A stretch of DNA of 41,967 nt, taken from assembly GCF_014647875.1 (NCBI RefSeq), contig NZ_BMQA01000054.1:1-41967 (forward strand), given 5' to 3'. Below, in pieces: positions 31,451 through 40,446 of the stretch. The translations under genes were made by a program, and so were the position numbers. How positions within the stretch are numbered: the stretch's first letter is position 1; every line of letters begins with the position of its first letter. The notes under the pieces are model-generated. The model was not told the origin of the DNA. It did not search any database and was given only the letters and a program-made list of their open reading frames with translations. The stretch comes from Streptomyces brasiliensis. Its GTDB lineage: Bacteria; Actinomycetota; Actinomycetes; Streptomycetales; Streptomycetaceae.

Positions 31451-32791
31451 ATGAAGGCCGTGCTCCGGACTCGAAGCCTTCCGGCGCTCCTGCTGGCCGC
31501 CCTGACCCTGGTCGTCGCGACCCTGCTCGCGCCGTCGGCCGGGGCGGCCACCAGTATCTCCACCATCGCCGAAGCCCTCCGCAAGAACCCGGTCTACGTC
31601 GACCCGGCGGTCTCCCGAGAGCTGCCCGCGGCCGACGCGAAGGCCCTGGGCAAGCAGATCAAGGACGCGGGCAGTGCGGGCAAGCCCCTGTTCATCGCCG
31701 TCCTGCCCGCCGGCTATCCCACCCAGAGCCTGTTCGCCGATCTGCGCGCCGCCACCGGCATCACCGGCCTCTACGCCATCCGCCTCGGCGACCGCTTCGA
31801 CGCCCGCGCCGACTCCTCGGTCGTCTCCCGCACCGCCGTGCAGAACCTGGTGAACAGCGTCCAGGGTGAGGACACCACGACCCAGCTGACCGACTTCACG
31901 GACCGGGCGCTCGCCGGCATGGGCGGCCGGGCGCCCGCGAGCTGGGGGACGACCGGTGCCGGCGGAGGCGTTCCCAGCACCGCGCTGATCATCGCGGGCG
32001 CCCTGGTGGTCGCGGGCGGCGCGGGCGCGTACGCACTGGTCCGGCGAGGCCGCCGACGCCACGAGGAGGAGCAGCGGGCGGCTTTGGAGCGGCTGCGGGT
32101 GGTCGTCGACGAGGACATCACCGCGTTCGGCGAGGAACTCGACCGCCTGGACTTCCACCCGGCTGAGGCGGGCGCCGACGACGCGATGCGCGCGGACTAC
32201 GAGCGCGCGCTCGACGCCTACGAACAGGCGAAGACCTGCATGGCGGAGGCAGCGAAGCCCGAGGACGTCCGCGCTGTCACCCAGGCCCTGGAGGACGGCC
32301 GCTTCTCGCTCATGCAACTGGCCGCACGCCGAGAGGGCCGGCCGCTCCCGGAGCGCCGCCCGCCGTGCTTCTTCGACCCCCGTCACGGCCCGTCGGTCGC
32401 CGACGCCGCCTGGACCCCGCCCGGCGGCGCACCCCGCGAGGTCCCGGTCTGCGCCGCCGACCAGGCCCGCCTCGCCGACGGCCGCGACCCGGCGGTCCGG
32501 GAGGTCGACACGGACTACGGCCGCCGCCCCTACTGGGACGCGGGACCGGCCTACGGCCCTTGGGCGGGCGGCTACTTCGGCGGTGGCATCCTGCCCGGCC
32601 TCCTGGTCGGCACACTGCTGGGAAGCGTGATGTCGACACCGTCGTACGGCGCGGACTACGGCACCGGATACGGCGACTTCGGCGTGGGAGGCTACGAGGG
32701 CGGGGACATGTCCGGGGCGGACTTCGATCCCGGGGACTTCGGCGGCGGCTTCGGCGACGGCGGGGGAGGGGACTTCGGCGGGGGTTTCTAG
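31451..32791 (+). CDS. Exported membrane protein with TPM-like N-terminus and Gly-rich tail
   Basis: The protein has 446 aa: a signal peptide (about 1-33), an extracytoplasmic domain (about 34-165; ISTIAEALRKNPVYVDP...LFIAVLP) resembling the start of TPM/YgcG-type domains, one TM helix (about 180-197) followed by RRGRRRHEEEQR, a helical region (about 205-285), then CFFDPRHGPS and VCAADQAR. The two cysteines may pair or bind metal. The C-terminal 100 residues are rich in Gly, Tyr and Asp, ending GGGGDFGGGF. I do not know its function; stress- or envelope-related roles are only a guess. No Shine-Dalgarno sequence lies close to the ATG. Its stop shares a CTAG with the convergent MarR gene. Confidence 0.75.
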   Translation: MKAVLRTRSLPALLLAALTLVVATLLAPSAGAATSISTIAEALRKNPVYVDPAVSRELPAADAKALGKQIKDAGSAGKPLFIAVLPAGYPTQSLFADLRAATGITGLYAIRLGDRFDARADSSVVSRTAVQNLVNSVQGEDTTTQLTDFTDRALAGMGGRAPASWGTTGAGGGVPSTALIIAGALVVAGGAGAYALVRRGRRRHEEEQRAALERLRVVVDEDITAFGEELDRLDFHPAEAGADDAMRADYERALDAYEQAKTCMAEAAKPEDVRAVTQALEDGRFSLMQLAARREGRPLPERRPPCFFDPRHGPSVADAAWTPPGGAPREVPVCAADQARLADGRDPAVREVDTDYGRRPYWDAGPAYGPWAGGYFGGGILPGLLVGTLLGSVMSTPSYGADYGTGYGDFGVGGYEGGDMSGADFDPGDFGGGFGDGGGGDFGGGF

Positions 32792-33216
32792 GCCGGGGGC
32801 AGGTCCGCGAGCCGGTCGAGCAGGGCCGCCGCGAGGTCGAGCACGCCCCGCTCGGTCTCGCCCAGGGACGCCAGCGCGTCGGCGAGCCATGCGTCACGCT
32901 CCCGCATGTCCCGCTCCAGGGCGTGCCGGCCGTCGGCGGTGAGCGTGAGGAGCGACCGACGCCGGTCGGCCGTACCCGCTTCCCGCACGATCAGCCCCTC
33001 CGACTCCAGCTCCGCGAAGACCCGGGTGAGCGACTGCGGCCGCTGTCGCTCGGCCGCAGCGATCTCACCGGGCGTGGCGGGACCGTACCGGTGCAGATGG
33101 CCGAGGACGGCGAGCTGGTTGGGGCTGAGACTTCCCTCGCCGCGCTCCTGCCGCAACCGACGGTTGAGACGCACGACACCCCGCCGGAGACGGGCGGCTT
33201 CGGAGAGACGATCCAT
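32788..33216 (-). CDS. MarR-family transcriptional regulator
   Basis: This 142-aa winged-helix repressor has LSPNQLAVLGHLHRYGPATPGEIAAAERQRPQSLTRVFAEL in outline as the DNA-binding region, followed by the wing DRRRSLLTLTADG. I chose ATG 33216 (MDRLSEAARL) because GGAG lies 5 nt upstream; a longer frame to 33255 overlaps promoter sequence. It is divergent from the FUSC-type gene, which it probably represses along with itself. The ligand is unknown (phenolic or aromatic compounds are typical). Confidence 0.87.
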   Translation of the reverse strand: MDRLSEAARLRRGVVRLNRRLRQERGEGSLSPNQLAVLGHLHRYGPATPGEIAAAERQRPQSLTRVFAELESEGLIVREAGTADRRRSLLTLTADGRHALERDMRERDAWLADALASLGETERGVLDLAAALLDRLADLPPA

Positions 33217-33278
33217 GCTCCAGAACTGTACGTGAACACTTACTACCTCTCCCACAAGATCCCCATAATATCTGCACA

Positions 33279-34345
33279 GTGACCGAAAAATTGATACGCA
33301 ACGCGTACGAAGCCGGGCTCACCATGGCGGCCGTGCTGCTTGCCTGGGCCGCCACCCTCTGGCTGGAGGGCGTCGCCGGGCTGCACACGGACGCGGTGGT
33401 GCTGGCGGTGGCCCTGACCGTCACGCTCGCCAGGACTCAGCGCACGGCGGACGTGCGGGGGCGGCTCACGGCCTTCGCGCTGCTGCCCGCGGTGGCCGCG
33501 GTCTGCGCGCTGACGGGGCGGCTGATCGCCGCGCACTACGCGCTGGGTGCGGCCGTCTACACCGTCGCGATCTCCCTGGCCATCTGGATACGGCGGTACG
33601 GCCCCGCCGCCACCAGAGCGGGCACGCTGCTGACTTTGCCGCTGGTGGCGCTGCTGGTGGTACCGGGACCGGCGCTGCCGTCCGAGGCGCAGGGCGCGCT
33701 GGTGAGCTGGGCGTGGTCGGCGCTGATCGGGGTGCTGGCGTGCGGCTCGGTCTGGCTGGTGCAGGCGGTGGGGGACCGGTACGGCCCGTGGCCGGCCGGG
33801 CCCGAGGCGGAGGTGCGGCGCCGGCGCGCCTCGCGGCTGCGCCCTCGCCCCAGCACACGCATGGCCGTGCAGATGGGGTGGCGGTCGCCGTGGCCTTCGC
33901 CCTCGGCCGGCTTCTCTTCGACCACCACTGGCCGTGGCCGGTCCTCACGGCGTATGTCGCGGCGAGCGGCAACCGGGGCCGAACGGACGTCCTGCGCAAG
34001 GGAGTCGAGCGGCTGGTCGGCGCCTGCGCGGGCACGGTGCTGGCCACCGGGGTGGCGGCTGCCGGGATCTCCGGGCGGCCGTCGGTGACGGTGATGTTCG
34101 CGGTCCTGGCGGTCGCCCTGTGGCTGCGACCGCTCAACCACGCCTACTGGGCGGCCGGAATGACCACGGCCCTGTCGCTCCTGCTCGGCTACTTCGGCCA
34201 GGACGCACCGAGTCTGCTCCCCACCCGCCTGGCCGGCATCGCCCTCGGCGCGGCCCTGTCCGTCGCCGCGGCTTGGTCGCTGCTCCCGGTCGCGAGAGGG
34301 ACTACGGCGAGCGCGGCACGACCAGTCCCGACTCGTACGCCATGA
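33279..34345 (+). pseudogene. FUSC-family (aromatic-acid-exporter-like) membrane protein, frameshifted
   Basis: The first half (33279 to about 33875) is a membrane protein with several TM helices. After RMAVQMG the reading frame loses homology, while the -1 frame continues as GVAVAVAFALGRLLFDHHWPW...SGNRGRTDVLRKGVERLVGACAGT, a clear FUSC/ArAE-type C-terminal half running to TGA 34343-34345. One missing G in the run at 33875-33878 explains it. Either the gene is inactive in this strain or the base was lost in sequencing. GTG 33279 lacks an RBS; TAATAT at 33266-33271, 7 nt upstream, looks like a -10 box, suggesting a leaderless transcript. Family members export aromatic carboxylates. The end overlaps the response regulator gene by 44 bp. 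Confidence 0.75.
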
Positions 34346-34967
34346 CGACCGCCTGCGTCCGGTCCCGCAACCCCAGCTTGGACAGGATCCGGCTGACGTG
34401 CGTCTTCACCGTCTCCTCCCCGACGCGCAGCCTTCCCGCGACCTCCGGGTTGGACAGGCCTTGCGCGAGCAGCCGCAGCACCTCCGTCTCGCGCGGGGTG
34501 AGCAGGGCGAGCCCGGCGTCCGGCGCGGGGGCTTTCGGACGCAGCCGGGCGAACTCGGCGATCAGCCGCCGTGTGATCGCGGGCGCGAGCAGCGCCTCGC
34601 CCGCGGCCACGACCCGCACGGCGTCGAAGAGCCGCTCCGCCGTCACGTCCTTGAGCAGGAATCCGCTGGCCCCGGCCGCGAGGGCGTCGTACACATGCTC
34701 GTCGAGGTCGAAGGTGGTGAGGATCAGCACGCGCGGCGCGTCCGGCCCGCGCAGCTCGGCGGTCGCCCGGATTCCATCCATCACGGGCATCCGCACGTCC
34801 ATCAGCACGACGTCGGGCCGCTGCTCCCGGCACACACGCACTGCCTCGGCGCCGTCGCGCGCCGTACCGACGACGCTGAAGTCCGGCTGGGTGGCGAGCA
34901 GTCCGGCGTACCCGGCCCGCACGACCTCGTGGTCGTCGGCGACGACGACACGGACACGCCTGGTCAT
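34302..34967 (-). CDS. NarL/LuxR-type response regulator
   Basis: This is a 221-aa two-component response regulator. The receiver domain has acidic residues D11-D12, phospho-acceptor Asp57 in VVLMDVRMPVMDG and LLKD near 104. The C-terminal GerE/LuxR HTH reads LTPRETEVLRLLAQGLSNPEVAGRL...VKTHVSRILSKLG. ATG 34967 overlaps the kinase stop in an ATGA, so translation is coupled. The divergent ABC exporter operon (36254-39443) is the likely target. Confidence 0.93.
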   Translation of the reverse strand: MTRRVRVVVADDHEVVRAGYAGLLATQPDFSVVGTARDGAEAVRVCREQRPDVVLMDVRMPVMDGIRATAELRGPDAPRVLILTTFDLDEHVYDALAAGASGFLLKDVTAERLFDAVRVVAAGEALLAPAITRRLIAEFARLRPKAPAPDAGLALLTPRETEVLRLLAQGLSNPEVAGRLRVGEETVKTHVSRILSKLGLRDRTQAVVMAYESGLVVPRSP

Positions 34968-36121
34968 CCGTGCAGCACCCCCGCACGGACGGGCAGCCGG
35001 GCCTCGACGACGAATCCGCCGCCGGGGGCCGGGCCGGTGCACAGGGTGCCCCCGGCGCTGGCGGCGCGCTCGCGCATGCCGATGAGCCCGTGACCGGGGT
35101 GGCCGGGAACCGGTCCGGGACCGTTGTCGCGCACGCGGATCGCCAAGTCGTCGCTTCCGTAGCGGAGTTCCACGTCCACGGCAGCCCCCGGCGCATGCCT
35201 GCGCGCGTTCGTCAGCGCCTCCTGGACGATCCGGTACGCGGTGACCTCGATACCGGGATCGAGCGGTGCCACGGGTCGGCTGACGATCAGCCTCGTATGA
35301 GCGCCGCCCGCGTTCCGCGACTCGTCGACCAGTTCGAGGAGCTGCCCCAACCCCGGCTGCGGACGCCGCTGCACCCCCGGATCCGCGTCCTCTCGCAGCA
35401 CGCCGAGGAGCCGTCGCATCTCGGTCAGGGCGGTGCGCGCCGTGTCCCCTATGGCCAGCAGCCGGGTCGCGCCCTCGGACGGCAGCCCCGGGGTGGTCAG
35501 CCGGGCGGTCTCCGCCTGCACGGCGATCATGGAGATGTGGTGGGCGACGACGTCGTGCAACTCCCGTGCGATCCGGGCACGTTCGCCCCGCGCGGCATGC
35601 TCGAGCAGCGTGTCCGCGAAGGCCTGTTCAGTGGCGCTGTGCGCGAGCGCTGCGGAACGGGCGTGGTGTGCGATCCCCGTGGCCGCCGCGGCCGAGGCGA
35701 GCGTGGCGACGAGGACCGCGACGGCCCGAGTGACCCCCTGCTGTCCGGTCAGGCCGATGACGACGTACGGCACGACGAGCAGCCCCGCCGGCCGGGCAGC
35801 CCCGGTCCGGCCGAGGACGTACACGCAGGCCAGCTGGGCGATGATCCCGCCGACGGTGAGCGCCCGGAACGGCACGAGCGCCAGCACGCCGCAACCGCTC
35901 ACCGTGAGGGTGGCACCGGCCCGGGTGACCCCCTCGGCACCCAGGACGAGAGCGAGCGGAAGCGTCGAGGCGAGGGCGAGCAGGAGCACGGTGGCGAAAC
36001 CGCCCCGCGCGTCGCCGCCGCGGACGAGGACTTCCGTGACGGCGAGGACGGCGAGAGCGAGGGGGGCCGCCTGCTTCGCCCCCCGCACACGAAGTGCCGT
36101 CCACCCGCGCTTCCCCGTCAC
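34964..36121 (-). CDS. NarL-type sensor histidine kinase
   Basis: The protein has 385 aa with several N-terminal TM helices (about 18-150), then a HisKA_3 dimerisation domain with His189 in ERARIARELHDVVAHHISMI, and an HATPase (YRIVQEALTNARRHAPGA N-box; RDNGPGPVPGHPGHGLIGMRER G-box). It has almost no extracytoplasmic loop, so it is an intramembrane-sensing type like many kinases beside ABC exporters in actinobacteria. GTG 36121 has GGGGAC upstream. It phosphorylates the overlapping response regulator. Confidence 0.92.
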   Translation of the reverse strand: MTGKRGWTALRVRGAKQAAPLALAVLAVTEVLVRGGDARGGFATVLLLALASTLPLALVLGAEGVTRAGATLTVSGCGVLALVPFRALTVGGIIAQLACVYVLGRTGAARPAGLLVVPYVVIGLTGQQGVTRAVAVLVATLASAAAATGIAHHARSAALAHSATEQAFADTLLEHAARGERARIARELHDVVAHHISMIAVQAETARLTTPGLPSEGATRLLAIGDTARTALTEMRRLLGVLREDADPGVQRRPQPGLGQLLELVDESRNAGGAHTRLIVSRPVAPLDPGIEVTAYRIVQEALTNARRHAPGAAVDVELRYGSDDLAIRVRDNGPGPVPGHPGHGLIGMRERAASAGGTLCTGPAPGGGFVVEARLPVRAGVLHG

Positions 36122-36253
36122 GTCCCCGGTCCCACCGACGTCGCCTCAACCACATCCGCCATTCTGCCGAGCCCCCCGTCCTGCGCATCCCCCACGTGAG
36201 GGACCTCCCCGGCGTGACGACACCCGGGTACCTCGCCCCTAGCCTCCCTCTCC

Positions 36254-37189
36254 ATGAGCGATGCAACCATCGAAGTCCGCAACCTGCGCAAGCGGTTCGG
36301 CCGGACCCTCGCGGTCGACGGCCTCTCGTTCACGGCCGAGCCCGGCATGGTCACCGGCTTCGTCGGCCCCAACGGCGCGGGCAAGTCCACCACCATGCGG
36401 GCGCTCCTCGGTCTGGACGCCGCAGACGAGGGCGAGGCCCTCATCGGCGGCCGTCCCTACCACGCCCTGCGGACCCCCCTCCTGGAGGTCGGGGCGCTTC
36501 TGGACGCGGCCGCCCTGCACCCCAGCCGCCGCGGCCGTGACCATCTGCGCTGGCTCGCCCATTCCCACGGCCTGCCCATGAGCCGCGTGGACGAGGTCCT
36601 GGACCAGGTGGGCATGGACGCGGCGGCACGGCGCAGGGCGGGCGGCTACTCCCTGGGCATGCGCCAGCGCCTGGGCCTGGCGGCCGCTCTCCTCGGCGAC
36701 CCCCCGGTCCTCCTCCTCGACGAACCGGTCAACGGCCTGGATCCCGAGGGCATCCAGTGGATCCGCACCCTCCTGCGCGACCTCGCCTCCGAGGGCCGCG
36801 CGATCCTCGTCTCCAGCCATCTGATGAGCGAACTCGAGGACACGGCCGACCACTTGGTGGTGATCGGCCGGGGGCGCCTGATCGCCGAAACGGCGGTCGC
36901 CGACCTCCTCGCCGCCGCCTCCGGGGACCGCGTCCGCCTGCGCACGAGCGCCCGCGCCGAGGCGATGGAGCTACTGGCTCGCGAAGGCGCCACGGTGGCC
37001 GTCACCGACCGCGACACGCTCACCGTCACCGGTATGCCCACCCAGCGGATCGTCGAACTGCTCACGGGATCGAACGTCCCCATCGCCGAAGTGGCCGCCC
37101 ACCGTGCGACGTTGGAGGAGGCCTACATGGAACTCACCCGGGAATCGGTCGAGTTCGCTTCTGCGAGGAAGTCCGAGGCTGCCGAATGA
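36254..37189 (+). CDS. ABC transporter ATP-binding protein
   Basis: This is a 311-aa DrrA-like ATPase. Walker A is GPNGAGKST (about 38-46), the signature YSLGMRQR, Walker B VLLLDEPVNGLDP and the switch His in SSHLMSEL. A C-terminal extension (about 220-311) is typical of ABC-2 drug/peptide exporters. Its stop overlaps the first permease start by 4 bp. It is divergent from the sensor kinase; the layout resembles antibiotic-peptide-sensing BceAB-like or DrrAB-type modules. The substrate is unknown. Confidence 0.93.
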   Translation: MSDATIEVRNLRKRFGRTLAVDGLSFTAEPGMVTGFVGPNGAGKSTTMRALLGLDAADEGEALIGGRPYHALRTPLLEVGALLDAAALHPSRRGRDHLRWLAHSHGLPMSRVDEVLDQVGMDAAARRRAGGYSLGMRQRLGLAAALLGDPPVLLLDEPVNGLDPEGIQWIRTLLRDLASEGRAILVSSHLMSELEDTADHLVVIGRGRLIAETAVADLLAAASGDRVRLRTSARAEAMELLAREGATVAVTDRDTLTVTGMPTQRIVELLTGSNVPIAEVAAHRATLEEAYMELTRESVEFASARKSEAAE

Positions 37190-38706
37190 CGACCACGATC
37201 CCCCCGTACCGCTCCCGCCTCCACCCCGCCCGCGCCGGATTCCGCCACCTCCTGCGCGCCGAGTGGACGAAGTTCTGGACGGTCCGTGTCCGGCTGCTGG
37301 TCCTGGCCGTCGCGGCAGTCGTCACCGTCGTCATCTCCCAGCTGGGCGCGAGCGGCTCGCACAGCGAAGGTCCCGTCCAGGTCGTCACCGGTCCCGACGG
37401 CACGGTGGTCAACGACGCCTTCCACCTCACCCATCGCCCCCTCACCGGCGACGGCACCGTCACCGTCCGCGTCACCGGCCTGCGCAGTGCGGACGGCGGG
37501 GCACTGGAGTCCTGGGCGAAGGCCGGACTCATGATCAAGGCGAACCTCGAACCGGGATCTCCCTACGCAGCCGTCCTGACCACCCCCGACCACGGCATCC
37601 GCATGCAGTGGAACTTCACCGGGGACACGCCGGGCAGCGCTGCCGACGCCCCCCACTGGCTCCGCCTCACCCGATCCGGCGACCGCGTCACCGGCTATGA
37701 CTCCACGGACGGCACGCACTGGCGCAAGATCAGAGACGTACGACTGAGCGGCCTCCCGCACACCACCCAAGTGGGCATCTTCGTGGCCACCCCCGCACAC
37801 CAGGTGCTGCACCGCTCGTTCGGCGGCACGAGTGAGACGTTCGGCGGCGGAAAGGTCACGGGCACGTTCGACCACCTGGCGCTGCGCGGAACGCCTGCCT
37901 CCGCCGCATGGCGGAGCACGGACGTGGGAGGTCCGATGCCCAACGGCCCGAGGCGGGCCGACGCCGAGCAGGGCCGCACCACCACCGACGCCTCCGGCGA
38001 GCACACCCTCACCGGCCGCGGCGACATCGCCCCCGACGAGTCCGGTGGCGACACGGTACAGATGAGCTTCCAGGGGGTCTTCGTGGGCGTCCTGTTCATG
38101 GTCGCGCTCGGTGCCCTCTTCATGACCGGTGAATACAAGCGTGGGCTGATCCGTACGACGTTCACGGCGACGCCGGGCCGGATACGGGTGCTGGCGGCGA
38201 AGACCCTGGTGATCGGCTCGGTGACGTTCGCGGTGAGCCTGCCGGCGACGGCGGTGGCCTTCACCCTGGCCCAGTCGACGCTCCGAGCCAACGGCTACGA
38301 GCCGCCCCAGTTCCCCGACTACTCCCTCCTGGACACCCCGGCCCTGCGCGCGATCGTGGGCAGCGCGGCCCTGCTGTCGCTGGTGGCAGTCCTGGCACTG
38401 GCGGTGGGCGTACTGCTGCGCACGAGCGCCGGCACGATCGCCGCCGTACTCGTCCTGGTCATCCTTCCCCAGATCCTGGCCTTCGCTCTTCCGCTGCCCG
38501 CTGCCCACTGGCTGTTGCGGGTGACCCCGGCGGCGGCGTTCGCGATCCAACAGGGAGTGACGTACTACCCGCAGGCGGAGAACAACTGCCTGCCGGAGAG
38601 CGGCTGTTACCCGATGCAACCGGTGCACGGCCTGTTGGTCCTGGCGGCCTACGCACTCGTGGCCCTGCTGCTGGCGGCATGGCGGCTGCGCCGGAGGGAC
38701 GCATGA
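37186..38706 (+). CDS. ABC-2 permease with inserted extracytoplasmic beta-sandwich domain
   Basis: The protein has 506 aa. EWTKFWTVR leads into TM1 (about 37-57). An extracytoplasmic segment of about 230 residues follows (about 60-290) with KAGLMIKANLEPGSPYAAVLTT in outline, HGIRMQWNF, WLRLTRSGDRVTGYDSTDGTHW; this resembles concanavalin/LamG-like DUF1349-type domains. Five further TM helices (about 294-500) complete an ABC-2 membrane domain. The domain would face outside the cell, possibly binding a glycan or ligand. It is coupled to the ATPase gene and to the second permease (both ATGA overlaps). Confidence 0.85.
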   Translation: MTTTIPPYRSRLHPARAGFRHLLRAEWTKFWTVRVRLLVLAVAAVVTVVISQLGASGSHSEGPVQVVTGPDGTVVNDAFHLTHRPLTGDGTVTVRVTGLRSADGGALESWAKAGLMIKANLEPGSPYAAVLTTPDHGIRMQWNFTGDTPGSAADAPHWLRLTRSGDRVTGYDSTDGTHWRKIRDVRLSGLPHTTQVGIFVATPAHQVLHRSFGGTSETFGGGKVTGTFDHLALRGTPASAAWRSTDVGGPMPNGPRRADAEQGRTTTDASGEHTLTGRGDIAPDESGGDTVQMSFQGVFVGVLFMVALGALFMTGEYKRGLIRTTFTATPGRIRVLAAKTLVIGSVTFAVSLPATAVAFTLAQSTLRANGYEPPQFPDYSLLDTPALRAIVGSAALLSLVAVLALAVGVLLRTSAGTIAAVLVLVILPQILAFALPLPAAHWLLRVTPAAAFAIQQGVTYYPQAENNCLPESGCYPMQPVHGLLVLAAYALVALLLAAWRLRRRDA

Positions 38707-39443
38707 GGTGGCTGCACGCGGAGTGGACGAAGCTCCGCACGGTGCCGAGCACGTGGTGGCTGCTGGGGGCGACGGTGGTGCTGACCGTGGTGGCGGGCGC
38801 GGCGGCGGCCTCCTCGCTCACGACGGAGGTGTGTCCGTCCCTCGAGGCCTGCCACGAGGACACGGTGAAGCTGAGTCTGACGGGCGTGTGGCTGGGCCAG
38901 TCGACGTGCCTGGTGCTCGGCGCGCTGTCGATGGGGTCGGAGTACGGCACGGGCACGATGCGTACGACGCTGACGGCGATGCCGGTGCGCGGGCGCGTGC
39001 TACTGGCCAAGGCGGTCGCACTGGCTCTGCCCACGGCACTGGCGGGAGCTGTGGCGGTCGTGACCTCTCTGTGGACGGCGAGCCGGATCCTGCGGGTGCA
39101 GGGCCCGCTGCTCCGGGCGGCGGTGGGCTCGGTCCTACTGCTCACGCTGGTGGCGCTGCTGGGCCTGGCCCTGGCGACGCTGCTCAGGGACACGGCCGCG
39201 GGCGTCACCGTGGGCCTGGGCCTGCTGTACGTCGTCCCGCTCTTGGCGGACATGCTTCACTCGCCCACCTGGCAACACCGCCTGCAACGCTGGGCCCCGA
39301 TGCCGGCGGCCCTGTCCGTCCAGGCAACCCGCGACCTGGCCCGTCTGCCGATCGCCCCGTGGCCGGGGCTGGGGGTGCTGGCGGCGTACGCGACGGGGCT
39401 ACTGGCGGTCGCGGGCGTGCTGTTCAGACTGCGCGACACGTGA
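38703..39443 (+). CDS. ABC-2 permease, second subunit
   Basis: This is a 246-aa, six-TM ABC-2-type permease. It shares the EWTKLRTVPSTWW opening and the SMGSEYGTGTMRTTLTAMPVRGRVLLAKA cytoplasmic loop with the larger upstream permease but lacks the inserted domain. The two probably form a heterodimer driven by the shared ATPase. ATG 38703 overlaps the upstream stop. Confidence 0.88.
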   Translation: MRWLHAEWTKLRTVPSTWWLLGATVVLTVVAGAAAASSLTTEVCPSLEACHEDTVKLSLTGVWLGQSTCLVLGALSMGSEYGTGTMRTTLTAMPVRGRVLLAKAVALALPTALAGAVAVVTSLWTASRILRVQGPLLRAAVGSVLLLTLVALLGLALATLLRDTAAGVTVGLGLLYVVPLLADMLHSPTWQHRLQRWAPMPAALSVQATRDLARLPIAPWPGLGVLAAYATGLLAVAGVLFRLRDT

Positions 39444-39762
39444 CGCTCAGCGGGCGACACGGCGCGGGAACTCGCTCCAGGTGGTGGGGGAGAGCCGTGG
39501 GGGGACCTGGAGTCACGGACGTGGAGGGTGGTGGGGGTGCCGGCGGCCTTCAGGCGATCGCCGTCCTGGCTGCCGCTTCAACACCCCCGCACACGCGAGG
39601 CGTTCCATCGCCGGGACCACAGATCGATCGGTCGGCGAGCGGAACCGGGGCAGTTCGTGTGGCCCGAGTTCACGGTGACCGTGGGGCCATCCGCCTCGGG
39701 CCGCCCTGGACCCGGGCCGCTCCGACCCGACGCGAGTCCGGTGGCGGATGTACGCCGTGGGA
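39444..39762. other. 319-nt intergenic stretch between ABC operon and YceI
   Basis: No convincing gene was found. It is G-rich with a TCCAGGT/ACCTGGA inverted repeat (about 39477-39512) after the ABC operon, which may act as a weak terminator, and GC-rich short dyads near 39690-39720 after the YceI stop. Confidence 0.35.
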
Positions 39763-40377
39763 TCACGCCTTCTTGATCGCGGAGATGTCGAAGTTCAGCT
39801 TGATCTTGTCGGACACCAGGACGCCACCCGTCTCCAGCGCGGCGTTCCAGGTCAGGCCCCACTCCGAGCGAAGGATCTCCGCCTTGCCCTCGAAGCCGAC
39901 GCGCTCGTTGCCGAACGGGTCCTTGGCCGCGCCGTTGAACTCCAGGTCGATCGTGATCGGCTTGGTCGTACCGAGGATCTCCAGGTCACCGGTGATGCGG
40001 TAGTCGTCGCCGCCCAGGGCCTCCGCCTTGGTGGAACGGAAGGTCATGGTCGGGAACTCCTCGGCCTTGAAGAAGTCGGAGCTCTTCAGGTGGCCGTCAC
40101 GGTCCGGGGAACCGGTGTCGACGCTCTCCATCTTGATGTCGATGGACGCGGTGGACTTGGCGGGGTCGGAGCCGTCCAGCTGCAGCGTGCCCTCGACGTC
40201 GTTGAACTTGCCCTTCACGTTCGTGACCATCGCGTGCCGCGCGACGAAGGCGAAGGTGGAGTGTGCGGCATCGATCGTGTACTCGCCGGTCAGCGCGGCC
40301 AGGTCGGGGTTGACGGCAGCCGGCGCCGCGGGTGCGCTGGTCTCGGGGGCGGTGTCCTTACGGCCGAAGATGCCCAT
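39763..40377 (-). CDS. YceI-family protein
   Basis: This 204-aa protein contains a YceI lipocalin-like domain (about 32-200): YTIDAAHSTFAFVARHAMVTNVKGKF, GHLKSSDFFKAEEFPTMTF, GDLEILGTTKPITIDLEF and SEWGLTWNA are family blocks. YceI domains bind isoprenoid-type or other lipophilic ligands. There is no signal peptide (starts MGIFGRKDTAPETS with an Ala/Pro-rich lead), so this copy is cytosolic. ATG 40377 has AAAGGAG upstream. The promoter region holds TTGAA-type repeats. Confidence 0.9.
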   Translation of the reverse strand: MGIFGRKDTAPETSAPAAPAAVNPDLAALTGEYTIDAAHSTFAFVARHAMVTNVKGKFNDVEGTLQLDGSDPAKSTASIDIKMESVDTGSPDRDGHLKSSDFFKAEEFPTMTFRSTKAEALGGDDYRITGDLEILGTTKPITIDLEFNGAAKDPFGNERVGFEGKAEILRSEWGLTWNAALETGGVLVSDKIKLNFDISAIKKA

Positions 40378-40434
40378 GACGTGCTCCTTTGGGGGACGGG
40401 GCGCGGCTCCGAACGGAAGCCGCGCGGCATTCTG

Positions 40435-40446
40435 TTGAACATTCAA
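40435..40446. promoter_or_regulatory. TTGAACATTCAA palindrome upstream of yceI
   Basis: Arms TTGAA/TTCAA flank a 2-nt centre about 60 bp before the YceI start; TTCAAGTTTCAA follows at 40481-40492. Repeated TTGAA half-sites suggest control by a dimeric (for example MarR-type) regulator. Confidence 0.4.

Noticed and set aside
33713..34345. Independent 210-aa gene downstream of the FUSC N-terminal half
   Set aside because: Its N-terminal part is out-of-frame sequence of the same gene; only the region after 33875 matches FUSC, so it is the frameshifted C-terminal half.
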